Below are positions 1 to 6,939 of a stretch of 64,000 nt of DNA, piece by piece (within the stretch, counting starts at the first letter, position 1; the number at the start of each line of letters is the position of its first letter). Source of the DNA: Paenarthrobacter aurescens TC1 (GTDB lineage Bacteria; Actinomycetota; Actinomycetes; Actinomycetales; Micrococcaceae); NCBI GenBank assembly GCA_000014925.1, contig CP000474.1, forward strand, positions 1,178,001 to 1,242,000, written 5' to 3'. The notes below the pieces were generated by a model, which saw nothing but the letters and a program-made list of their open reading frames with translations, had not been told where the DNA came from and made no database searches. Position numbers and translations under genes: made by a program.

Positions 1-968
1 CCGAGGCCGGCCTGTTCCCGGGCGTCATCATGTTCCTGGCGGCGTGGTTCCCCAACAAGGTCCGCGTGAAGATGTTCGCCATCTTCTACCTGGCCCAGCC
101 GTTCTCACAGATGATGGGTGCACCGCTGTCCGGCTGGCTCATCAACATCGGCGACCAGGTTCCGGGCGTCGCAGGCTGGCAGGTCATGTTCTTCGTAGAA
201 GGCATGCTCGCAGTCCTGGCCGGCATCGCGGCGTACTTCTTCCTCATCAACAGCCCCCAGGATGCCAAATTCCTTACCAAGGAGGAGAAACGGGCCCTGT
301 CCGACGTCATGGCGCTCGAAGACACCGTCAAGGAAGAAACGGGTCCACGCGGTGTCCTGGCATCCATGCGCAACGGCCGGGTCTGGTACTTCACTGTCAT
401 CTACTTCTGCCTGCAGGTTGCGGTCTACGGTGTCACGTTCTACCTGCCACAGCAGGTGGCACAGCTGACCGGCCAAAAGGTGGGCATCGCCGTCGGACTC
501 CTGGCCGCGATCCCGTGGTTCTTTGGCATCTTCGCTTGCTACTTCATCGGCAAAGCTGCCAACACGGTGGAACGCCGCCGCCGTTGGGGTACTGCATTGT
601 TCATCTCCACCGGCCTCTGCATCTTCGGGTCCGCATGGGCCGGCGCCAACCAGCTGCCGGCACTCGGGATCATCTTCATCACGCTGGCGGTGTGCAGCTT
701 CCTGTCCACAGGTCCCATTTGCTGGTCATATCCGACGGCGTTCCTTACCGGCACTGCCGCCGCTGCGGGTATCGGTCTGATCAACTCGCTGGGCAACTTG
801 GGTGGGTTCGTCGCCCCGATCCTTCGCACCACGGTCAATGAGGTCACGGCCTCCGACACCGGCACCATGGGTGTTTACGCGCTGGGGGTGCTGCCGTTCC
901 TTGCTGCTCTCCTGATGTTCGGCACCAAGCGCTTCAGCAACAAGGCTGACGAACTGTTGGGGAAGTAA
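1..968 (+). CDS. MFS transporter, ACS-like (5' end outside window)
   Basis: The frame is open to the left edge: residues EAGLFPGVIM precede the first internal ATG at 30, so the gene begins before the window and only about 320 C-terminal residues are seen. The stretch EAG-FPG is the typical fourth-helix motif of anion:cation symporter (ACS) type MFS permeases, which import organic acids or sugar acids. Several hydrophobic segments follow, with a charged cytoplasmic loop around 265-355. The stop is only 3 bases before the isomerase-like gene, so both are probably one transcript for uptake and breakdown of a small sugar or polyol. The substrate cannot be told from sequence. Confidence 0.85.
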   Translation, partial: EAGLFPGVIMFLAAWFPNKVRVKMFAIFYLAQPFSQMMGAPLSGWLINIGDQVPGVAGWQVMFFVEGMLAVLAGIAAYFFLINSPQDAKFLTKEEKRALSDVMALEDTVKEETGPRGVLASMRNGRVWYFTVIYFCLQVAVYGVTFYLPQQVAQLTGQKVGIAVGLLAAIPWFFGIFACYFIGKAANTVERRRRWGTALFISTGLCIFGSAWAGANQLPALGIIFITLAVCSFLSTGPICWSYPTAFLTGTAAAAGIGLINSLGNLGGFVAPILRTTVNEVTASDTGTMGVYALGVLPFLAALLMFGTKRFSNKADELLGK

Positions 969-971
969 CCC

Positions 972-1772
972 GTGATGCTGCCTGCTCCTGACACCGTGTT
1001 CATTGGTGTCAGCACCAAGATGTACATGGGCTACGCGCATAGCCTGGAATGGGTGGAACAGCTGGTGGCTGAAGTGGACGCCCGTCCGGCCCTCACGGCC
1101 GGGCGGGTGGTCCCGTTTGTGATCCCGTCGTTTCCGGTATTACCCGAGGCAGCGCGGCTCCTTGCCGGAACGCCGCTGGTCCTGGGTGCGCAGAATTGCA
1201 GCTGGGCCGACGGGCCGTGGACGGGCGAGGTGTCACCCTCCATGCTTGCTGAGCTCGGCGTTGGACTCGTGGAGATCGGCCACGCAGAACGACGCCGCTA
1301 CTTCGGTGAAGATGAGGCGATGATTGCGCTCAAGGTGAGTGCCGCCGTCGACGCCGGACTGACGCCGCTGCTGTGCGTGGGGGAGACCGAAGTCCTCGAA
1401 CCGGAGGCGGCTGCAGCCATGGTGTTTTTGCACATCAAGGCAGCCGTTTCGGGCGACTGGTCGGTCGCCTCCCAACTGGTGATTGCGTATGAACCTGTGT
1501 GGGCGATCGGTGCTCCTGAGCCTGCCTCGGCCGAGTATGTTTCCCGCGTGGTGGCTGCCCTGCGCGAATCGTTGGCCCAGCACGGATTGGCCGGGATTCC
1601 TGTCATCTACGGAGGCTCCGCCAAACCTGGACTGTTGCCGCAGCTGGACGGGGTGTCCGGGCTTTTCCTCGGCCGGTTTGCCCACGACGCCGCCAACTTC
1701 GGACGGGTCCTCGACGAAGCCCTGAGTTTTTGTACAGCAGATGCCCTTAAGACGCCTTCTAGAGGGCGTTAG
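972..1772 (+). CDS. Triose-phosphate isomerase family protein, probable tetrulose-phosphate isomerase
   Basis: A 266-residue TIM barrel of the triose-phosphate isomerase family. The catalytic His lies in IGHAERR (the usual enzyme has IGHSERR), the catalytic Glu in AYEPVWAIG, and the phosphate loop is IYGGSAKP. The N-terminal strand reads GVSTKMYMG: the Lys is kept but the usual Asn of NWK is replaced. That resembles the LerI/EryH-type erythrulose-phosphate isomerase paralogs of actinobacteria rather than the glycolytic enzyme. The start is GTG at 972 or ATG at 975; GGGGAAG lies just upstream. The gene follows an MFS permease and overlaps the convergent helicase gene by 14 bp. The substrate is inferred. 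Confidence 0.8.
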   Translation: MMLPAPDTVFIGVSTKMYMGYAHSLEWVEQLVAEVDARPALTAGRVVPFVIPSFPVLPEAARLLAGTPLVLGAQNCSWADGPWTGEVSPSMLAELGVGLVEIGHAERRRYFGEDEAMIALKVSAAVDAGLTPLLCVGETEVLEPEAAAAMVFLHIKAAVSGDWSVASQLVIAYEPVWAIGAPEPASAEYVSRVVAALRESLAQHGLAGIPVIYGGSAKPGLLPQLDGVSGLFLGRFAHDAANFGRVLDEALSFCTADALKTPSRGR

Positions 1773-1786
1773 CTGTACAAAAACTC
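1724..1786. terminator. Long inverted repeat shared by two convergent gene ends
   Basis: A perfect 15-bp inverted repeat has its left arm at 1724-1738 (GAGTTTTTGTACAGC) and its right arm at 1772-1786. Weaker pairing continues inward through GCCCT/AGGGC. It lies across the 14-bp overlap of the isomerase gene and the nuclease/helicase gene. It should act as a bidirectional terminator, as the arms supply T-runs on both strands. Because both genes read into it, both proteins end with SFCTA-D/N-AL. It may also be a dispersed repeat. Confidence 0.7.
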
Positions 1787-4700
1787 CGCTGGCAGAGGGC
1801 CACGAAGCCGCCCAGGTTCTCCAGACCCTCGGGATGAGTCGGCAGGTAGTTGGTCAGTTCGGGTGAACGAACCACGACGGCACGCCACTGACCGCGCGAC
1901 ACCGCCACGTTGATCCGGTTCCGGGACAGCAGGAACTCCATGCCGCGTGGTACCTCTCCGGCTGCAGACGCTGCCATGGATACGATGACCACGGGAGCTT
2001 CCTGGCCTTGGAACTTGTCCACCGTACCCACACGGACCTTGCCCAATCCGGCACCACGAAGATGGTGTTTGATCAGCTGAACCTGGGCGTTGTACGCGGC
2101 GACCACCAGGATGTCGGTCTCCTCCAAGGGCCGGCCTTCAGCGGGCTGTGTTTCAGTGGGCTGTGTTTCGCCGGGCTGTGTTTCAGCGGGCTGTGACGGG
2201 TCGATCCAGCTGAGGCCAACGTGAGCTTGGACCTGCCGGACAACCTCCGCGGCCTCCTCGGGTGAGGATGTGGAGTTGCCGGTGTGCGGGACGTAAACGC
2301 AGGAGATACCGGGCGCGGCACCGTCCAAGTGGCGTTCTTTGGCTGCGGGTGCTGCCTCAAGCCTGTTGTCGTAGGAAAGTTCTGAAACTGCGCTGCATAA
2401 CTCAGGATGCATTCGCCACGAGAGTGCCAAGAAGTAGCCCAGTTCGGCAGGCAAGGTGTTGAAACCATCTGACAACCAGCCCAGAGCCGATTCGTCCACT
2501 GGTTCGGGGTGCTTGCCTTGGGTGACCTGAGGCAGTTGCTGGGGATCCCCGAGAAGCAGAAGCCGCTTGGCTGCGCGGCTCACGGCCATAGTGTTGGCCA
2601 ACGAGAACTGTCCTGCTTCGTCGATGACCAGGAGATCCAGCGAGCCCGCCGGAACCGAGCTGCCCACCATGGTCCAGGCAGTGCCGCCGATGAGGGCTCC
2701 ACCTGGTTTGGACAACAGCTCTTCCACATCACCTTTGGCGCACTGGGCCCACGGCACGGGGTCGTCGTGTTTGACTTCCTTAGCCACGCGTCTGGGATCC
2801 ACTCCAGCTTTGTCCACCGCAGCGCAGAGCATGTTCTCCACTACTGCATGCGATTGGGCCACGACGCCAACTTTCCAGCCGGCTGCGACGAGACGGGCGA
2901 TGACGTGCGAGCCGACGTACGTCTTGCCGCTGCCCGGAGGTCCTTGGACGGCCAGATAGGAGTTGTCCAGGTCCTCCACTGCAGCTGTGATGGCATCAAT
3001 GTACCCATCCGGTCCGGCGTTGACCGAGGGCAGAGCCGGCAGTGAGCGAAGCTTTGGTGGCTGCCTGCGCACCAGATCCAAGGAACAGTCCCGGGGCCAC
3101 AAAGGTAGCGAGGCACTGAGCTTTGTGGCCAACGCCGCGAGGGCAGCCCGCTGCCCGTTGGTGGCAATGGGCGGATCCGGAGTAAGCGCCATGGGCAATT
3201 GGCTGAACTCTGTGGAGTCCTTGCGAAGGCCTTCGGCGATGGTGACTGTTTCGAAGTCCTCGTCGTCTCCCACCTCAGTGACCAAAGTTCCGTTCCAGCC
3301 TGCACGGCCAAGCGCGGCGGATTCCTTCGCTTGGAGCGAGTCCGGCAGGGGAGGGCCGTACATGCGGAAGTATTTCTTGCCGGGTTCCAGCCCGGCGCCG
3401 TCACCGGACCGGCCATAGAGTTTCACGAGCCGCGCAGGGTTGCTCCGAGGTGTCGGTTTTGCCCAGTCCTGCAGCAGTTCGGCGTGGTCGACAACGAAGA
3501 GGTCGCGCTCGTCAGGCCACTGGGAGGTTGGTTTTTCCAAACGGTCGAAGTGTCCCCACCAGTGCTGCTTGTCCTCGCGACGGTGATACCCGACGCCTGC
3601 GGCGACGATGCCGATAGCTCGGGAATCGGGAGTGGCTCTCTCGTCCTCGGGCAATCCGGCGAGGTAGTCGAATAGTGCTTTCTCTTCCGGTGCCGCCTCA
3701 TACTGATCCGGTTCGGTGTTATCCGATTCGGTATCTGCTGGGGGCGCTTCGTCCGCGCCACCTGTAACGATGGAGCGCTCCGCGGCACGGGCAAGGAGCC
3801 AGTTGCGCAGTTCCAGCGTCGAGAGACAGTCATACTCGTTGTAGTCCCGGATGCCTTCGAGGATCACAGCTGCTTGGTCGGAGTTCCCGATGTCCCGGGC
3901 AGTGCAGTAGTCAGCGTAGGCAACAACGGAAGCGCCGGCGTCGGTCACGTCACCTGACCTCAGGTGCTGCCCCATATACAGCGGTTCAAGTTTCTTGATG
4001 CTGTACGAGTTCTCGGAGATCCGGATGCTGTGGCGGACGGTGTCGTAAAGGTCCACCAGGACGCCTTGGCGCAGGAGGTCGTCGACGGCGGATTCGCCCA
4101 CCACATGTGTCAAGGAAAGGTTCCTGAGGGCCGTCTTCTCATACGCGGCGTAATGGTAGATGTGCATGCCGGGATAGCTGGCGCGCCGCTTGGCCACATA
4201 GTCCAGGAAGTCCACAAAAGCCTGTCCCTCCTCGGCCCGGGAGTGCGCCCAGAAGGGCCGGAACACGGGGTCAGCCCCTGGTTCAACAGGATTTTCGATG
4301 ACACCGAACAGGTACTCGAGACCCCACTTTCCTGTGACAGGATCCTGCCACAGGGGATCGCCTTCGAAGTCGAAGAAGATGTCGCCAGGGTCCGGAGCAG
4401 GTAGCCTGCCCAAGGTGTTGTCCGGCAGCACGTTGTAACTGATGGCCTTGGTTTCTCCGGATTTATCCGTGTACTTGACCGTGCCGTCAGGGGTGCCAGT
4501 GCCGGTCTGCAGCCGGGCCTGCTCACGGAGCCGCAGCAACGTGGCATCGCCCGCTGCAGGGAGGGCAGCCAGTTCATCAATGGTGGTGACCCCGGCTTCG
4601 ATCAGCTTCTTGCGCCGGCTGACCCGCATACCCGCCACCATGAGGAGATCCCGATGCAACCGGACCTGCTCAGAGCAATAATCACAGCGGCCGCACGCGG

Positions 4701-5391
4701 AGTACCGGGAGTCGCCCCATGCCACGGGTACGGCCCCTGAAACGTGCGCCTCGGTCATGCCAAGGAAGCGTTCCCGGCGCTCCTTGAAAACGGGAAGGAT
4801 CTGCGCGAGGGGGTGGTCGCTGTGGACCCGGTTGCCCAACACCAAGGTGACCGTGGGGTCCGGGGTAATCCCCGCGCGGATGAGTTGATCGCCATAGGCG
4901 GCCAACTGCAGGAGGGCAGTGACCTTGGCGTGCCGTGCGAGCTTGGTGTCGAAGACGGCGTACTGCCCGCCGGGGCGCTTCACCAGGAAGTCGGAGCGGC
5001 CATGAAACTGGCCGTCGAAGAAAGCGGCTTGGAAGACGACGTCCGCTCCGGAGCGCAGGGCGTCGATGGATTCCGCGTGCTTGGCCGAAAGAGTGGCGCG
5101 GTCCATCGCTGTGGCGGGGACGACGTCGTAAACGCCTTTCCTGGTAGCCGCATTCCACGGCCCGAACTCAGCCACGTAGTCATCAAGGACCCGATGTTCG
5201 TGGACGTCGCCGAGCTTGGCGGTGCGCTCCAACATGGCATCCGTTGCGAAAGCAGGCTTTGGCGTGCGGCCCAGTTTTTCGTCGAGTTTCCGGAGTAACT
5301 GGTACTCGCACGTGGCAGCGACAACGAGGTCGCTGGCCGAGAACACCAGGTCCTGCGGGGCGCCCGCAATCTCAGGATCGAGAAAGAACAC
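1759..5391 (-). CDS. TM0106-like RecB nuclease fused to superfamily I helicase
   Basis: A 1210-residue protein starting with GTG. The N-terminal 250 residues are a RecB-type nuclease, with GRSDF and VFDTK followed by QLAAYGDQL. A Cys near residue 28 and a CGRCDYC cluster near 235 match the one-plus-three arrangement of iron-sulphur nucleases such as AddB, Dna2 and Cas4. A central DEDD-like exonuclease/RNase-H-type segment begins at FFDFEGDP near 337. The C-terminal half is an AAA_11/AAA_12 helicase: Walker A GPPGSGKT, Walker B VIDEAGQ, GDPQQLPQV, DKFQGQEA and the final SRNRINVAVSRG. The family is widespread in actinobacteria, probably for DNA repair, without a settled role. A linker of four 5-residue repeats lies near the C terminus. 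Confidence 0.88.
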   Translation of the reverse strand: MFFLDPEIAGAPQDLVFSASDLVVAATCEYQLLRKLDEKLGRTPKPAFATDAMLERTAKLGDVHEHRVLDDYVAEFGPWNAATRKGVYDVVPATAMDRATLSAKHAESIDALRSGADVVFQAAFFDGQFHGRSDFLVKRPGGQYAVFDTKLARHAKVTALLQLAAYGDQLIRAGITPDPTVTLVLGNRVHSDHPLAQILPVFKERRERFLGMTEAHVSGAVPVAWGDSRYSACGRCDYCSEQVRLHRDLLMVAGMRVSRRKKLIEAGVTTIDELAALPAAGDATLLRLREQARLQTGTGTPDGTVKYTDKSGETKAISYNVLPDNTLGRLPAPDPGDIFFDFEGDPLWQDPVTGKWGLEYLFGVIENPVEPGADPVFRPFWAHSRAEEGQAFVDFLDYVAKRRASYPGMHIYHYAAYEKTALRNLSLTHVVGESAVDDLLRQGVLVDLYDTVRHSIRISENSYSIKKLEPLYMGQHLRSGDVTDAGASVVAYADYCTARDIGNSDQAAVILEGIRDYNEYDCLSTLELRNWLLARAAERSIVTGGADEAPPADTESDNTEPDQYEAAPEEKALFDYLAGLPEDERATPDSRAIGIVAAGVGYHRREDKQHWWGHFDRLEKPTSQWPDERDLFVVDHAELLQDWAKPTPRSNPARLVKLYGRSGDGAGLEPGKKYFRMYGPPLPDSLQAKESAALGRAGWNGTLVTEVGDDEDFETVTIAEGLRKDSTEFSQLPMALTPDPPIATNGQRAALAALATKLSASLPLWPRDCSLDLVRRQPPKLRSLPALPSVNAGPDGYIDAITAAVEDLDNSYLAVQGPPGSGKTYVGSHVIARLVAAGWKVGVVAQSHAVVENMLCAAVDKAGVDPRRVAKEVKHDDPVPWAQCAKGDVEELLSKPGGALIGGTAWTMVGSSVPAGSLDLLVIDEAGQFSLANTMAVSRAAKRLLLLGDPQQLPQVTQGKHPEPVDESALGWLSDGFNTLPAELGYFLALSWRMHPELCSAVSELSYDNRLEAAPAAKERHLDGAAPGISCVYVPHTGNSTSSPEEAAEVVRQVQAHVGLSWIDPSQPAETQPGETQPTETQPAEGRPLEETDILVVAAYNAQVQLIKHHLRGAGLGKVRVGTVDKFQGQEAPVVIVSMAASAAGEVPRGMEFLLSRNRINVAVSRGQWRAVVVRSPELTNYLPTHPEGLENLGGFVALCQRSFCTANAL
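2137..2196 (-). repeat. 15-bp tandem repeat, four copies, in helicase coding region
   Basis: Four near-identical 15-bp units (first copy TTCAGCGGGCTGTGT on the plus strand) encode repeated ETQP-A/G/T pentapeptides in a surface linker between helicase motifs. Unit length is a multiple of three, so copy changes would keep the frame. Confidence 0.85.
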
Positions 5392-5493
5392 CGCGACCCA
5401 CCTACCTCTCCATGCCGTGAATAAACCCTTGCAGCCAAGCTATCAGCGGGCTCTGACAATATACGGCGCAGACAATATGGATCGCAGCCACTT

Positions 5494-5499
5494 TAGACT
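5494..5499 (+). promoter_or_regulatory. Leaderless -10 box TAGACT
   Basis: TAGACT lies exactly 6 bases before the ATG at 5506 and no Shine-Dalgarno sequence is present. This fits the TANNNT spacing of actinobacterial leaderless transcripts. Confidence 0.5.
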
Positions 5500-5505
5500 G
5501 CCCTC

Positions 5506-5958
5506 ATGACTGAGACAGACAACACCCTGGACCCCGCTTTCGAAGCCGCCTACCAAGCCGCACAAAAGAGCCTCAGCGAGGGCGGCATTCCCATCGGGGC
5601 CGCATTGGCCCGTGGTGGGAAAGTCATTGCCAGCGGACACAATGAACGAGTACAGCATGGGGATCCGATCGCGCACGGGGAAATGTCCGCGCTGAGGGCT
5701 GCCGGGCGTCAGACAAGCTACCGCGACACCACGCTTTACACCACCTTGGCGCCATGTGCCATGTGCACGGGAACCATCATCCAGTTCAAGATCCCGCGGG
5801 TAGTGGTTGGAGAGGCCGAAACTTTCCCCGGTGAATTCGATCTCCTGCGTTCACGTGGCGTGGAGGTCGTGGTGCTGGACGACCCCCGGTGTGTGGACAT
5901 GATGCGTACTTTCCAAGAGGAACACCCCGAATTGTGGGCTGAAGATATCGCCGAATAA
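5506..5958 (+). CDS. Cytosine deaminase, yeast Fcy1-like
   Basis: A 150-residue zinc deaminase. Zinc ligands are the His of HGEMSAL, with the proton-shuttling Glu, and the two Cys of APCAMCTGTI. The C-terminal part (VVVGEAETF, then VEVVVLDDPRC and ELWAEDIAE at the end) resembles fungal cytosine deaminase Fcy1 much more than the large bacterial CodA. The expected reaction is cytosine to uracil, or a related pyrimidine. It is monocistronic and divergent from the nuclease/helicase gene, and lacks a Shine-Dalgarno sequence. A guanine-deaminase or TadA role is less likely given the C-terminal motif. Confidence 0.85.
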   Translation: MTETDNTLDPAFEAAYQAAQKSLSEGGIPIGAALARGGKVIASGHNERVQHGDPIAHGEMSALRAAGRQTSYRDTTLYTTLAPCAMCTGTIIQFKIPRVVVGEAETFPGEFDLLRSRGVEVVVLDDPRCVDMMRTFQEEHPELWAEDIAE

Positions 5959-6090
5959 CAGCACTGAAATGGACTCCCGAAAGGGGCCGAAACCGCCTAG
6001 CCACCGATACCCGCCGAGCGTAGGCTGGCATCATCGGCGTCGGTGCCGAGAGGCCCTGCGTCGATAACCCCAATCGATGAAGGAGGACCC

Positions 6091-6525
6091 ATGAGTGCCG
6101 TACGTGAATTCATGACAACCAATGCCCAGTGCATCGAAGAGGATAAGACTCTTCAAGAAGCCGCCAGGCTGATGAGGGATATGGACTGCGGTTCGCTTCC
6201 CATCTGCGGCCACGACGGCAAGCTCACCGGCTTCATCACCGACCGCGACATCGTGGTCAAGTGTTTGGCTGAAGGCAAGGATGCAAGGGAAGTCCGCGCC
6301 AGCGAACTCGCTACCGGTAAGCCGTACTGGGTGGACGCCGATGCCAACGTTGACGAAGCCGTCACCATGATGGAGGAACATCAGGTGCGCCGCCTGCCTG
6401 TCATCAGCGATCACAAGTTGGTAGGCATCATCAGCCAGGGCGATATTGCGCGCAACCACTACGCCGAACAGCGTCTCGGCGAAATGGTGGAGCACATTTC
6501 AGCCAAGGAGCGCATGTCGCACTGA
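6091..6525 (+). CDS. CBS-domain pair protein
   Basis: The start chosen is the ATG at 6091, because AAGGAGG lies 5 bases upstream; an upstream in-frame ATG at 6043 has no such site. The 144-residue protein is two CBS motifs in tandem: FMTTNAQCIEED to FITDRDIV, then YWVDADANVDEA to GIISQGDIA. Such stand-alone Bateman modules bind adenine nucleotides and sense energy state, often under stress. No catalytic domain is attached, so the partner is unknown. It appears monocistronic. Confidence 0.85.
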   Translation: MSAVREFMTTNAQCIEEDKTLQEAARLMRDMDCGSLPICGHDGKLTGFITDRDIVVKCLAEGKDAREVRASELATGKPYWVDADANVDEAVTMMEEHQVRRLPVISDHKLVGIISQGDIARNHYAEQRLGEMVEHISAKERMSH

Positions 6526-6555
6526 CAACCCCCGCCAGCCGCCGCGAGGCATCCC

Positions 6556-6852
6556 CTAGAGGAACGCCTCGCGGCCCGTTCCTTCACGCAGCACGAGTTC
6601 GCCGTCTTCGATGGAGACCAGCAGGCTCTTGGGTTTCCCCGCGAGCTTCCTCGTGGCGCTAAGTTTTCGGCTGCTGACCTCAACGCCCACTGTGGCGCCT
6701 TTGGCTGGCAGCTCAACTGTCAGTTCGTCGGCCATCCCCAACAGGGCCTTGGTGGACACATCCCTCTCCGACACGGCTTCCTTGCCGTTGACGGTCACTG
6801 TCACGTCATCGGAAACAAACCCGTCCCGAAGGATGATGAGCAGTTCCTGCAT
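6556..6852 (-). CDS. Conserved small hypothetical protein
   Basis: A 98-residue soluble protein, rich in Val, Lys, Glu and Leu, with alternating hydrophobic residues that suggest a beta-rich fold (VTVTVNGKE, then TVELPAKGATVGVEV). It has no signal peptide, membrane helix or Cys. I do not recognise the family. The codon pattern fits its neighbours. It is convergent with the CBS gene, only 30 bases away, and divergent from tex. No clear ribosome binding site precedes the ATG. Confidence 0.6.
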   Translation of the reverse strand: MQELLIILRDGFVSDDVTVTVNGKEAVSERDVSTKALLGMADELTVELPAKGATVGVEVSSRKLSATRKLAGKPKSLLVSIEDGELVLREGTGREAFL

Positions 6853-6939
6853 GGTCCAACTACAGCACTAACATGGCCGCCGGGATAGGCCTTCCGGGGG
6901 CCTGCCTCTGAAACTGTCGGCCATGTGAGGCAAACTGTC

